NCBI RefSeq assembly: GCF_022429565.1
Contig: NZ_CP092487.1
Location: forward strand, 963,001 to 1,027,000
Reading direction: 5' to 3'
DNA: 64,000 nucleotides
Source: Lutibacter sp. A64
GTDB lineage: Bacteria; Bacteroidota; Bacteroidia; Flavobacteriales; Flavobacteriaceae
A model generated the notes under the pieces. The model searched no databases and was not told the DNA's origin. It saw nothing but the letters and a program-made list of their open reading frames with translations. Shown here one piece after another: positions 50,248-59,971 of this stretch. The position numbers were made by a program, and so were the translations under genes. The stretch's first letter is position 1; every line of letters starts with the position of its first letter.

Positions 50248-52017
50248 TTATTTAAACGTAATTTTACGCATACGTAAACTTACAGGGGTTATTTCTAAAT
50301 ATTCATCTTCTTTTATATATTCCATACATTCTTCTAAAGAATAATCAATTTTTGGAGCAATTTTAACACTGTCATCAGTACCAGATTTACGAACGTTTGT
50401 TAGTTTTTTACCTTTAATTAAATTAACAGACATATCTTCTTGTTTGTTGTTTTCACCAACAACCTGACCTTTATAAATATCTTGGTTAGGATCTATAAAA
50501 AACTTACCTCTATCTTGTAATTTATCAATAGAATAAGCAGTTGCTTTTCCAGTTTCTGCAGAAATTATAGCACCGTTGTTTGAAGTAGCTATATCTCCTT
50601 TGTAAGCATCAAAACCACGTAATCTATGGTTTATAATTGCTTCACCAGCTGTTGCTGTTAAAATTTTATTACGTAAACCTATTAAACCTCTAGAAGGAAT
50701 ATCAAATTCTAAATGTTGTAAATCTCCTTTTGGTTCCATAACTAATAAATCTCCTTTTCTTAAACTTACCAAGTTAATTGCTTTACTTGCAGATTCTTCT
50801 GGAACATTTATTACCAATGTTTCGTATGGTTCACATTTAACACCATCAATTTCTTTAATAATTACATGTGGACGACCAACTTGTAACTCATATCCTTCTC
50901 TACGCATTGTTTCAATTAAAACTGATAAATGCAAGATTCCACGTCCAAATACATTAAACTTATCTTCAGTATCAGTTTCTTCAACTCTAAGTGCTAAGTT
51001 CTTTTCTGTTTCTTTAAATAATCTATCACGTAAATGACGAGAAGTTACATATTTACCTTCTTTTCCGTAGAAAGGAGAATTATTAATTGTAAACAACATA
51101 CTCATAGTAGGTTCATCTACTTTTAATCTTGGTAAGGCTTCTGGATTTTCTAAATCTGCAATTGTATCTCCAATATCAAATCCTTCAATACCAGTAATGG
51201 CACATATATCACCACTTCTAACTTTAGATGCTTTATTTTTACCTAAACCTTCAAAGGTGTGTAATTCTTTAATTCGTACTTTTTTAAAGCTTCCATCAGC
51301 TTTACAAAGCATATAATCTTTACCTTCTTCTAAATCACCTCTAAATACACGTCCAATAGCAATTCTACCAACAAAAGATGTAAAATCTAACGATGTAATT
51401 TGCATTTGAACTGTACCTTCTTTATAAGGTGCTTCAGGTATATTTTCAAGTATAGAATCTAAAAGAGGTACTATATCAGTAGTTTCATCTTGCCAATCTC
51501 TACTCATCCAACCATTTTTAGCTGAACCGTAAATTGTATCAAATTCTAATTGTTCTTCTGTTGCATCAAGAGCAAACATTAAATCAAAAACTTTTTCGTG
51601 TACAATATCTGGTGTACAGTTAGGTTTATCAACTTTATTTACAACTACAATTGGCGTTAATCCAAGCTCTAAGGCTTTTCCTAGTACAAAACGTGTTTGA
51701 GGCATTGGTCCTTCAAAAGCATCAACTAATAGTAAAACACCATCAGCCATTTTTAATACACGTTCAACTTCTCCACCAAAATCGGCGTGACCAGGTGTGT
51801 CAATAATATTAATTTTTACGCCTTTGTAATTAATTGAAACGTTTTTAGATAAAATAGTAATTCCTCGCTCTCGCTCTAAATCATTATTATCTAATAAAAG
51901 ATCTGTTCTAACTTTACGCTCATCTAATATGTGAGCTTGGTCAATAATTTTATCAACCAACGTAGTTTTACCGTGATCAACGTGAGCAATAATTGCTATA
52001 TTTCTGATAGATTGCAT
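50248..52017 (-). CDS. typA: translational GTPase TypA/BipA
   Basis: The 589-residue length is typical. G1 is AHVDHGKTTLVDKII, G2 lies in RERGITILSKN, G3 is DTPGHADFGGEVE and G4 is NKVDKP. The C-terminal TypA-specific domain includes KGDLLVMEPKGDLQHLEFDI, then IPSRGLIGLRNKILTATAGE. It is a ribosome-binding GTPase of the EF-G family involved in ribosome assembly and stress or low-temperature growth. Monocistronic. Confidence 0.96.
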   Translation of the reverse strand: MQSIRNIAIIAHVDHGKTTLVDKIIDQAHILDERKVRTDLLLDNNDLERERGITILSKNVSINYKGVKINIIDTPGHADFGGEVERVLKMADGVLLLVDAFEGPMPQTRFVLGKALELGLTPIVVVNKVDKPNCTPDIVHEKVFDLMFALDATEEQLEFDTIYGSAKNGWMSRDWQDETTDIVPLLDSILENIPEAPYKEGTVQMQITSLDFTSFVGRIAIGRVFRGDLEEGKDYMLCKADGSFKKVRIKELHTFEGLGKNKASKVRSGDICAITGIEGFDIGDTIADLENPEALPRLKVDEPTMSMLFTINNSPFYGKEGKYVTSRHLRDRLFKETEKNLALRVEETDTEDKFNVFGRGILHLSVLIETMRREGYELQVGRPHVIIKEIDGVKCEPYETLVINVPEESASKAINLVSLRKGDLLVMEPKGDLQHLEFDIPSRGLIGLRNKILTATAGEAIINHRLRGFDAYKGDIATSNNGAIISAETGKATAYSIDKLQDRGKFFIDPNQDIYKGQVVGENNKQEDMSVNLIKGKKLTNVRKSGTDDSVKIAPKIDYSLEECMEYIKEDEYLEITPVSLRMRKITFK

Positions 52018-52127
52018 ATTCCGTATTTTTTAGAGGCTGCAAAAGTAATCGTTTTATTTGGTTTATTGTAACAAAAGTTGAATTATGATTTTTTAAAAAT
52101 GTATATTTTTGAATAAAACCTAGTATT

Positions 52128-52268
52128 ATGATATTAAACAACTTACCTTTAGTTAGCTGGAATTGGGGGATAATAGGTGCAATTTTAATGTTTTTAGTCT
52201 TTTTAGGACTGATTGTAGTTTTGCTTATATTTTTGCGTGGAGGCAAGAAAAATGATAAAACTGCTTAA
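52128..52268 (+). CDS. 46-residue single-span membrane protein
   Basis: The frame MILNNLPLVSWNWGIIGAIL (52128 onward), then MFLVFLGLIVVLLIFLRGGK, gives one strong membrane helix (about 14-36) and a short basic tail (RGGKKNDKTA), which would sit in the cytoplasm. It ends at TAA 52266-52268, just 7 bp before a strong terminator that has no other gene to serve on this strand. That supports a real gene. The family is not recognised. Confidence 0.6.
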   Translation: MILNNLPLVSWNWGIIGAILMFLVFLGLIVVLLIFLRGGKKNDKTA

Positions 52269-52274
52269 AAATAT

Positions 52275-52310
52275 AAAAGAGTTGCTTTATTTTAATAAAA
52301 CAACTCTTTT
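52275..52310. terminator. bidirectional terminator
   Basis: AAAAGAGTTG...CAACTCTTTT with inner TTTATT/AATAAA pairing and T-run. It serves the small membrane protein and the converging proline dehydrogenase gene. Confidence 0.85.
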
Positions 52311-52321
52311 TTTAAGTTAAT

Positions 52322-53488
52322 TTAAATATTTCTTCTTGTTTTTTCTTCTTTTAATAAGCGAAGTTCTCTATTTGTTTGTCCGGCTACAGATGTATTTTCT
52401 TCAGCTCGTCTAATTAAATACGGCATAACATCTCTTACAGGCCCAAATGGTAAGTATTTAGCAACATTATAGCCTGCAGCAGCTAAATTGTAACTAATGT
52501 GGTCACTCATTCCGTATAATTGTCCAAACCAAACTCGTTTATCATTTTTATCTAAACCAGATTTTGCAATTAAATCCATTAATAAATAAGAGCTAGCTTC
52601 GTTATGGGTTCCAGAAAAAATAGCCATATCATCTATGTTTTTAAACATATAAGTTAATACATTATTAAACATAATGTCTGTTGCTTCTTTGGTTTTACAA
52701 ATTGGATCTTTATAACCTTTTTCTTTAGCACGTTCTCTTTCTTTTTCCATATAAGCACCTCGTACAAGTTTCATTCCTATTTTAAAACTTTGTTTTTTAG
52801 CGCGTTCGTGTAGTTTTTTTAAATAATCCAATCGATCCCATCTATACAATTGAAGTGTGCCAAATACAATTACTTTTTCTTTATTATATTTACGCATCAT
52901 TTCTTCAATTAAATCATCTGCGGCATCTTGCATCCAAGTTTCTTCTGCATCAATTAAAAGTGGAACATCTCTATCAAAAGCTGCTTTACAAACAATATTG
53001 TATCGTTCTTTAATACGTATCCATTCAACTTCTTCCTGAGCATCTAAAGGTGTACCTTCAGTAATTTTTTGATAAATTTTAAATTTTCCAAACCCAGTAG
53101 GTTTAAAAACAGCAAAAGGAATACCTGGCTTTTCTTTCCCAAATTTTATGGTATTTAAAGTTTTTTCCATGGCAAGGTCAAATTGAGATTCAACCTCTTT
53201 ACCTTCAGCAGAATAATCTAGAACAGAATGTACATTTTTAGTGTACATTTTGTCTATTGTTGACATACAATCTTCTTCTGTTACACCACCACAAAAATGG
53301 TCAAAAACAGTTGCGCGTATAATCCCTTCAACCGGTAAATGCGTTTTTAGAGCAAACTTAGTTACCGCAGTACCAATTTTCACTAGAGGTTCGCGTTTTA
53401 TCATTTCAAAAAGATAAAAAGCCCTATCTAGTTCAGAATTTGATTTTATCGAAAAAGCAATTTCTGTGTTGTCAAATAAGTTTTCCAT
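52322..53488 (-). CDS. proline dehydrogenase
   Basis: The 388-residue monofunctional FAD enzyme has a TIM-barrel with VPLLIDAEETWMQDAADDLI, IGMKLVRGAYMEKERERAKE, FSGTHNEASSYLL and YNVAKYLPFGPVRDVMPYLI followed by RRAEENTSV, the proline-binding RRxxEN motif. It oxidises proline to pyrroline-5-carboxylate at the membrane. The dehydrogenase for the second step is not in the window. Confidence 0.93.
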   Translation of the reverse strand: MENLFDNTEIAFSIKSNSELDRAFYLFEMIKREPLVKIGTAVTKFALKTHLPVEGIIRATVFDHFCGGVTEEDCMSTIDKMYTKNVHSVLDYSAEGKEVESQFDLAMEKTLNTIKFGKEKPGIPFAVFKPTGFGKFKIYQKITEGTPLDAQEEVEWIRIKERYNIVCKAAFDRDVPLLIDAEETWMQDAADDLIEEMMRKYNKEKVIVFGTLQLYRWDRLDYLKKLHERAKKQSFKIGMKLVRGAYMEKERERAKEKGYKDPICKTKEATDIMFNNVLTYMFKNIDDMAIFSGTHNEASSYLLMDLIAKSGLDKNDKRVWFGQLYGMSDHISYNLAAAGYNVAKYLPFGPVRDVMPYLIRRAEENTSVAGQTNRELRLLKEEKTRRNI

Positions 53489-53576
53489 TTATTAATTGTA
53501 ATTAATCAAAGATAATTACAAACATTTTACTTTTTTCAATTTTTTACCTTTAATTTGCACTAAAATATTATCCAAA

Positions 53577-54644
53577 ATGAAACCTATATTATCCAATAAC
53601 TACTATGTGAACTTTAATGAAGAAGCTTACCTAAAATTGAACGCCTATTTAGCGGCTAATGTACCTTCAAAAATTTTTATTTTAGTTGATGAAAATACCA
53701 ATCAACATTGTTTACCTATTTTATTAGAAACACTAGAAACTACTTCTGATATAGAAATTATTGAAATTGAAGCTGGTGAAGAAAATAAAAATTTAGATAC
53801 TTGTACTGGTGTTTGGCAAACATTGACTGAATTAGGTGCAGATAGAAAAAGTTTATTAATTAATTTAGGTGGTGGTGTAATAACAGATTTAGGTGGTTTT
53901 GTGGCTTCTTGTTTTAAAAGAGGAATTTCTTTTATAAACATACCTACTACTCTATTAAGTATGGTCGACGCTTCTGTTGGAGGAAAAACAGGTGTAGATT
54001 TAGGTGTGCTAAAAAATCAAATAGGTTTGTTTTCTGACCCAGAAATGGTACTTATAGATCCGCAATATTTAGAAACTGTAACCGAACGCGAAATCCGTTC
54101 TGGATTGGCAGAAATTATTAAATATGGATTGTCTTATGATATTAAACTCTGGAATGAAATAAAACAATTTAAAGAGCTTTCAATTAGTAATATAAGTAAA
54201 CTTATTCACCGTTCTATAGAAATTAAGAATGAAGTAGTTACTGAAGATCCTAAAGAACAAGGGTTGCGTAAAATTTTAAATTTTGGACATACTTTAGGGC
54301 ACGCTATTGAATCTTATTTTTTAGAATCTGAAAATAAAGAAAAATTAACTCATGGTGAAGCCATTGCAATTGGCATGATTACTGAAACATACCTTTCAGA
54401 AAAATTATTAAATTTTCCTGTAGATGAATTAGCAATTATAAAGCATAAATTACTTGAAATTTATGGAAATGTTGTAATAGAAACATCTGATTACGACGCT
54501 ATAATTGAGCTTTTAATTCACGATAAAAAGAATGTAGGCGGACAAGTAAATTTTGTATTACTTTCTAATTATGAAAAATATAAGTTTAACTGTAAAGTAG
54601 AAAAAGAACTATTAATTGATGCTTTAGATTATTATAAATCCTAA
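53577..54644 (+). CDS. aroB: 3-dehydroquinate synthase
   Basis: The 355-residue protein has GAGEENKNLDT-like and LINLGGGVITDLGGFVASCF, the NAD site; FKRGISFINIPTTLLSMVDA, then VGGKTGVDLG. The metal site is contributed by E in RSGLAEIIKYGL, H in ILNFGHTLGHAIE and H in LTHGEAIAIGM. It converts DAHP to 3-dehydroquinate, the second step of the shikimate pathway. It is not in an aro operon here and diverges from the proline dehydrogenase gene. Confidence 0.95.
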   Translation: MKPILSNNYYVNFNEEAYLKLNAYLAANVPSKIFILVDENTNQHCLPILLETLETTSDIEIIEIEAGEENKNLDTCTGVWQTLTELGADRKSLLINLGGGVITDLGGFVASCFKRGISFINIPTTLLSMVDASVGGKTGVDLGVLKNQIGLFSDPEMVLIDPQYLETVTEREIRSGLAEIIKYGLSYDIKLWNEIKQFKELSISNISKLIHRSIEIKNEVVTEDPKEQGLRKILNFGHTLGHAIESYFLESENKEKLTHGEAIAIGMITETYLSEKLLNFPVDELAIIKHKLLEIYGNVVIETSDYDAIIELLIHDKKNVGGQVNFVLLSNYEKYKFNCKVEKELLIDALDYYKS

Positions 54645-54659
54645 ATAAATCTATTAACT

Positions 54660-55787
54660 TTATTTACCTAAAACTTCTTTATACGTTTCTATATAACCTG
54701 GTAATATATTTTGTAGACTAAATTGTTGAGCTTGTGCAAATGCATTTTGCTTAAATTTTAACAGTCTTTCATCAGATTCTAAAATATATATTCCATTTTT
54801 AGCCATATTATCGGTATCACCTATATTGCTTAAAAATCCTGTAACACCTTCAATATTAACCTCTGGCAAACCACCAGAATTAGTAGAAATAACAGGTGTT
54901 TTAGCTGCCATAGCTTCTAAAGCTGCTAACCCAAAGCTTTCAGTTTCAGATGGTAATATAAATAAATCTGAATAACACAATAACTTATTCACTTCGTTAC
55001 TATTTCCTAAAAAAAGTATTTTATCTAGAATCCCTAAATCTTTTGCCATACATTCTATACGTTCTCGGTCTGGGCCTTCTCCAACTAATAATAATTTTGA
55101 TGGTATTTTTTTCTGAATTTTGTAAAAAATATCAATAACATCCCACGCTCTTTTAACTGGGCGTAAATTACTAATATGGGTTACTATTTTTTCATTATTC
55201 TGAGCAATACTACTTCTTTGGCATTCTTCATCAGTAATTTCTGGGTATTTATCAAAATCAATAAAATTGTATATTACTTGAATCTCTTTTTTAATATTAA
55301 ACAACCTTAATGTATCACTTTTTAAGCTATCTGAAACAGTTGTAACAACATCAGAATGGTTGATGCTAAACTCTACAGCTGTTTTATAATTTGGATGACT
55401 TCCAACTAAAGTTATATCTGTTCCGTGTAAAGTAGTTACAACTTTTACAACAATTCCTTTTTCTTTTAGCATTTGTTTTGCCATATAAGCCGCATATGCA
55501 TGAGGAATTGCATAATGTACATGTAAAATTTCTAAATTGTACATTTCAACAACTTCTACAATTTTACTTGAAAGTGCTAATTCGTATGGTTGAAATTGAA
55601 ATAACGGATATTCTTCAACAAAAACTTCGTGAAAATGAATGTTATTTGAAATAAAATCTAACCTAACAGGAAGTTTATAGGTAATAAAATGCACTTCATT
55701 TCCTTCTTTTGCTAAAGACATACCTAATTCAGATGCTACTACTCCACTACCTCCAAATGTTGGATAACAAACAATTCCTACTTTCAT
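54660..55787 (-). CDS. bshA: N-acetylglucosaminyl L-malate synthase BshA
   Basis: The 375-residue GT4 glycosyltransferase has the BshA N-terminus MKVGIVCYPTFGGSGVVASE, LGMSLAKEGNEVHFITY and LHVHYAIPHAYAAYMAKQ. The C-terminal E-x7-E is in SETESFGLAALEAMAAKTPV. It joins UDP-GlcNAc and L-malate in the first step of bacillithiol synthesis, a low-molecular-weight thiol of Firmicutes and Bacteroidota. BshB and BshC are not in the window. Confidence 0.94.
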   Translation of the reverse strand: MKVGIVCYPTFGGSGVVASELGMSLAKEGNEVHFITYKLPVRLDFISNNIHFHEVFVEEYPLFQFQPYELALSSKIVEVVEMYNLEILHVHYAIPHAYAAYMAKQMLKEKGIVVKVVTTLHGTDITLVGSHPNYKTAVEFSINHSDVVTTVSDSLKSDTLRLFNIKKEIQVIYNFIDFDKYPEITDEECQRSSIAQNNEKIVTHISNLRPVKRAWDVIDIFYKIQKKIPSKLLLVGEGPDRERIECMAKDLGILDKILFLGNSNEVNKLLCYSDLFILPSETESFGLAALEAMAAKTPVISTNSGGLPEVNIEGVTGFLSNIGDTDNMAKNGIYILESDERLLKFKQNAFAQAQQFSLQNILPGYIETYKEVLGK

Positions 55788-55910
55788 ACTAATTATTAAA
55801 TGATTAAAAAATTTAAAGGTTGAATTTATCTACCCTTTTACTTAGTTGTAAATATAATTTGAAACTTACAATAAGTAGAAATAAATATTATAAATAAATC
55901 TTAAAAAAGT

Positions 55911-55952
55911 AAAAGGCTGCTTAAAAAGTTTTTGCTTCCTAAGCAGCCTTTT
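55911..55952. terminator. terminator between bshA promoter region and transketolase
   Basis: AAAAGGCTGCTT (55911-55922) pairs with AAGCAGCCTTTT (55941-55952). It follows the transketolase stop (minus strand) and closes that gene's transcript. Confidence 0.85.
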
Positions 55953-55996
55953 ATAATTAACGTTTAAACGAATAAATATTTAAACTTATATAATTT

Positions 55997-56842
55997 TTAG
56001 TAATCTCCTAAAGTTTCAGGATTTTGAGCAAGAGCTTCTGCTAATTGAGCATCACTTGGAGCTTTTCCGTGCCATGCATGAGTTCCCATCATAAAATCAA
56101 TACCGTTACCCATTTCTGTTTTTAATAAAATACAAACTGGTTTTCCGTTATCGGTTAAAGATTTTGCTTCTGCTAAACCAGCTTTAATAGCTTCAATATC
56201 ATTTCCTTTTTCAATTTCCAAAACTACCCATCCAAAAGCTTCAAATTTAGCTTTTAAATCTCCTAAAGGCATTACGTGGTCTGTAGAACCATCAATTTGC
56301 TGACCATTATAATCTACTGTTGCAATTAAATTATCTACATTTTTTCCTGCAGCATACATAATTGCTTCCCAGTTTTGACCTTCTTGTAATTCACCATCAC
56401 CATGTAAAGAGTATACTAAACGGTCATCGCCATTTAATTTTTTAGCTTGTGCAGCACCTAATGCAACACTCATTCCTTGACCTAAAGAACCTGATGCAAT
56501 TCTCACTCCAGGTAAACCTTCGTGAGTTGTTGGGTGCCCTTGTAAACGTGAATTTAATAATCTAAAAGTAGCTAATTCAGAAACAGGGAAAAAACCACTT
56601 CTTGCCAAAACACTATAAAAAACCGGAGAAATATGTCCGTTTGATAAAAAGAAAACATCTTCATTTTTACCATCCATAGTAAAATCTGTACTATATTTCA
56701 TTGTGTCTTGGTAAAGTACTGTTAAAAATTCATTACAGCCTAAAGAACCTCCAGGGTGACCTGAGTTTACAGCATGCACCATTCTTACTATATCTCTTCT
56801 TACTTGTTGTGCAAAATCTTGCAGTTGTTGTGTAGTTGACAT
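55997..56842 (-). CDS. transketolase, N-terminal (TPP-binding) subunit
   Basis: The 281 residues cover only the pyrophosphate half of transketolase: HAVNSGHPGGSLGCNEF, RLQGHPTTHEGLPGVRIASG, LGQGMSVALGAA, and the TPP motif GDGELQEGQNWEA...NGQQIDG. Split transketolases are common, with the pyrimidine-binding C-subunit usually next door. Here a terminator follows at once and upstream is an unrelated gene, so the partner must be elsewhere. It acts in the non-oxidative pentose phosphate pathway once assembled. Confidence 0.88.
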   Translation of the reverse strand: MSTTQQLQDFAQQVRRDIVRMVHAVNSGHPGGSLGCNEFLTVLYQDTMKYSTDFTMDGKNEDVFFLSNGHISPVFYSVLARSGFFPVSELATFRLLNSRLQGHPTTHEGLPGVRIASGSLGQGMSVALGAAQAKKLNGDDRLVYSLHGDGELQEGQNWEAIMYAAGKNVDNLIATVDYNGQQIDGSTDHVMPLGDLKAKFEAFGWVVLEIEKGNDIEAIKAGLAEAKSLTDNGKPVCILLKTEMGNGIDFMMGTHAWHGKAPSDAQLAEALAQNPETLGDY

Positions 56843-56951
56843 TTTATGTTTTTATTTAAAAAAAACAAAAATACTATTTTAGTACTATGAAGCAATAACT
56901 TTTATGAATAAAATTTTAAGTGCTTTATTAACAGTATTGTGTTTTTTTGAT

Positions 56952-58235
56952 TTATGTTTTTTGTTTTTTCTTTTTTGCTGCTGGAAAAAGTACATTATTT
57001 AATATTAAACGATATCCAGGAGAATTAGGATGTAAGTCTAATTCTGTTTTAGGATCTCCTACTCTATGTTGGTAATCTTCTGGATCGTGACCTCCATAAA
57101 AAGTAAACATTCCTTTGCCTTTAACACCATGTATATAACGTGCCTCTCTATTTAATTTAATTTCTCCCATTACCAATACATTAGATTTTATGGCATCTCT
57201 ATCAAAAGAAGTAGTTTGTCCCATAAAACCTTTTACTAATTGTGTATGGTTTTGACATAACATAGTTGGTATAGGATCCCATTTTGCAGAATACTCTTTT
57301 AATGAAAAATAATCAGCTGTGCGTTTTATATTTTGCCTTTTACTAGTCATATCTATTGAAGAAAATTCATATTCAATTGGATTTCTAACTAGTGTAAAAT
57401 CTTTAAACGCTAAAGTTCTACTATAATCAATTTTATTCTGATAATCTATTTCTGAGGGATCACCATCAAACATAGTTTCACAAATATCTACACCTTCAGC
57501 AGACAATGCAATATCAAAACTATCTGTTGCTGAACACATTGCAAACATAAATCCGCCACCAATAACAAAATCTCTAATTTTTAAAGCTACAGCTAATTTT
57601 TGTTCAGACACTTTAGCATATCCTAACTTTATTGCTAGATTTTCAGCTGCTTTTTTTTGTTCTATATACCAAGGCGCAGTTTTATAAGCTCCATAAAATT
57701 TTCCATATTGACCTGTAAAATCTTCATGATGCAAGTGCAACCATTCATATAAAAGTAGTTTTTCATCTAGCACTTCTTCATCATAAACTACATCAAACGG
57801 AATTTCGGCATAAGTTAAAACCATAGTTACGGCATCATCCCAAGGCATTTTATCTTTTGGAGAATACACAGCAATTTTAGGTGCTTTTTCTAAGACAACC
57901 GCTTCCATATTTTTAGAAGGACTGCTAATTTCTTCTAAAATACTTGCAGCTTGTGCATCTGAAATTACTTGAAATGTTACACCTCTAATTTTACATTCAT
58001 TTCTTGTAGCTTCATTATCTTCTAATAAAAAAGAACCACCTTCATAATTAAGTAACCATTGTGCTGTATTTCCTTGTTCTAAAGACCAAAAGGTAATTCC
58101 ATACGCTTTTAAATGATTGGTTTGTGTAACATCATCCATTGGAATTAATATAAATGAAGCATAACTAAAAGTTGTAATAAATAACATTACAATAATTAAA
58201 ATGCGTTTCAGAAAGAAGTTTTTTAACAATTTCAA
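56952..58235 (-). CDS. exported protein of the 'asparagine synthetase B'-annotated type
   Basis: The 427-residue precursor has a signal peptide (LIIVMLFITTFSYA). No asparagine synthetase features are visible: no N-terminal catalytic Cys and no SGGxDS PP-loop. Segments such as PKIAVYSPKDKMPWDDAVTM, VIGGGFMFAMCSATDSFDIA, IHGVKGKGMFTFYGGHDPED and HPNSPGYRLILNNVLFP suggest a class I amidotransferase-like (DUF4159-like) fold with a Cys in FAMCSATD. Databases often name this flavobacterial family asparagine synthetase B, which I think is unsupported. It lies 11 bp downstream of dnaB. Confidence 0.6.
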   Translation of the reverse strand: MKLLKNFFLKRILIIVMLFITTFSYASFILIPMDDVTQTNHLKAYGITFWSLEQGNTAQWLLNYEGGSFLLEDNEATRNECKIRGVTFQVISDAQAASILEEISSPSKNMEAVVLEKAPKIAVYSPKDKMPWDDAVTMVLTYAEIPFDVVYDEEVLDEKLLLYEWLHLHHEDFTGQYGKFYGAYKTAPWYIEQKKAAENLAIKLGYAKVSEQKLAVALKIRDFVIGGGFMFAMCSATDSFDIALSAEGVDICETMFDGDPSEIDYQNKIDYSRTLAFKDFTLVRNPIEYEFSSIDMTSKRQNIKRTADYFSLKEYSAKWDPIPTMLCQNHTQLVKGFMGQTTSFDRDAIKSNVLVMGEIKLNREARYIHGVKGKGMFTFYGGHDPEDYQHRVGDPKTELDLHPNSPGYRLILNNVLFPAAKKKKQKT

Positions 58236-58246
58236 TTAATTAATTT

Positions 58247-59746
58247 TTAAAATGGTACGTCATCGTCATTTAAATTATCAGGAGCTCCAAAAGCATCTTC
58301 TGCTGATATTTCATTATTCATTTTAGAATGGAATTCGTTTCCAAAATCTTCATCTAAATTGCTAAATTGTGCTAAATGTCCTGTAAATTTTAAACGTATA
58401 TTTTCTAAACCACCATTTCTATGTTTTGCAACAATAAATTCAGCTTGACCTTCACATGGTGTTCTTTCTTCGTCGTCCCATTCAGTTAAACCATAATATT
58501 CAGGTCTAAATATAAACGAAACAATATCCGCATCTTGTTCAATTGCACCAGATTCACGTAAATCTGATAGCAAAGGTCTTTTACTTCCTCCACGAGTTTC
58601 AACGGCACGCGACAACTGTGAAAGTGCAATTACTGGTATTGATAATTCTTTAGCTAATGCTTTTAAATTTCGAGAAATTGTTGATATTTCTTGCTCTCTA
58701 TTTCCGTTTGAAGAACTTCCAGCAGTCATTAACTGTAAATAATCAATAATTATAATTTTAATTCCGTGTTGCGATGCTAAACGACGTGCTTTTGCTCGTA
58801 AATCAAAAATTGATAATGAAGGAGTATCATCAATAAAAATTGGTGCTTTAGATAAATTTTTAACCTTTACGTTTAATTGCTCCCATTCGTGAGGTTCTAA
58901 ATTACCTTTTCTTAATTTTCCTGAAGAAATTCCAGTTTCACTAGAAATCATACGGGTAATTAACTGAACAGAAGACATCTCTAATGAGAATATAGCAGCT
59001 GGAGTTCCAAAATCAATGGCCATATTTTTTGCCATAGACATTACAAAAGCTGTTTTACCCATACCAGGACGTGCAGCTAAAATAACTAAATCTGAAGGTT
59101 GCCAACCAGATGTTAATTCATCTAATCGTGTAAAACCAGTAGCTACACCACTCATTCCACTTTTATTAGATATTTCTTGAATTTTTTTAATTGCTTGCGT
59201 AACTAATCCTTGAGCATCTTCAGATCCTTTTTTAAGATTCCCTTGAGTTACCTCAAAAAGCTTGGTTTCAGCATCATCTAATAAATCAAAAACATCTACA
59301 GTTTCGTCATAAGCTTCTTCAATAATTTCAGCAGAAATTGAAATTAATTTACGTTGAATATATTTTTGAAGAATAATACGTGCGTGAAATTCTATATGTG
59401 CAGATGAAGATACTTTTTGCGTTAAACCAACCAAATAAAAATCGCCACCAACAAGCTCTAACTTTCCAGATTTACGTAACTGATTAGAAACCGTTAATAA
59501 ATCTGTAGGTTCAGAATTTTGAAACAAAGCATAAATAGCTTCATAAATGTACTGATGAGTTTCTTTATAAAAAACTTCTGGATGTAAAATATCAATAACA
59601 TCATCTACTCCTTTTTTATCAATCATCATAGCACCAAGCACAGCTTCCTCTAAATCAACTGCTTGCGGAGGAAGTTTACCTTTCTCTAGACTTATAACAG
59701 AACTCTTTTTGAATTTTTTAGCTGGTGTTGGTTGTAAATTTTTCAA
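58247..59746 (-). CDS. dnaB: replicative DNA helicase DnaB
   Basis: The 499-residue protein has an N-terminal DnaB domain (LPPQAVDLEEAVLGAMMIDK) and a RecA-type C-domain. Walker A is AARPGMGKTAFVMSMA, Walker B IIIIDYLQLM, and motif 4 PVIALSQLSRAVE with LLSDLRESGAIEQDAD. There is no intein. It unwinds DNA at the replication fork as a hexamer. The gene heads a pair with the exported protein 11 bp downstream. Confidence 0.96.
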   Translation of the reverse strand: MKNLQPTPAKKFKKSSVISLEKGKLPPQAVDLEEAVLGAMMIDKKGVDDVIDILHPEVFYKETHQYIYEAIYALFQNSEPTDLLTVSNQLRKSGKLELVGGDFYLVGLTQKVSSSAHIEFHARIILQKYIQRKLISISAEIIEEAYDETVDVFDLLDDAETKLFEVTQGNLKKGSEDAQGLVTQAIKKIQEISNKSGMSGVATGFTRLDELTSGWQPSDLVILAARPGMGKTAFVMSMAKNMAIDFGTPAAIFSLEMSSVQLITRMISSETGISSGKLRKGNLEPHEWEQLNVKVKNLSKAPIFIDDTPSLSIFDLRAKARRLASQHGIKIIIIDYLQLMTAGSSSNGNREQEISTISRNLKALAKELSIPVIALSQLSRAVETRGGSKRPLLSDLRESGAIEQDADIVSFIFRPEYYGLTEWDDEERTPCEGQAEFIVAKHRNGGLENIRLKFTGHLAQFSNLDEDFGNEFHSKMNNEISAEDAFGAPDNLNDDDVPF

Positions 59747-59971
59747 TTGATAGTTTATAATTTATGGTGTTAAACGTCTATTTTTTTTATGAAATTAAGG
59801 ATTATTATTCTATAAACGAACCTTTTTCAAAGAAAAACAAAAGTATATTTTTAATCTTAATAAGTACCTTAAATATCAATTTAATTTGCACAATTTTTGT
59901 TGATAAGTGTATTTTTTGTTAATAACTATTATAACGCTATTTAGTCAATATTTATTTCATATTTTTACAAA

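Noticed and set aside
51977-52246. Minus-strand frame upstream of typA
   Set aside because: It overlaps the typA start and runs antisense to the more plausible small membrane protein at 52128-52268, with no domain or codon bias of its own.
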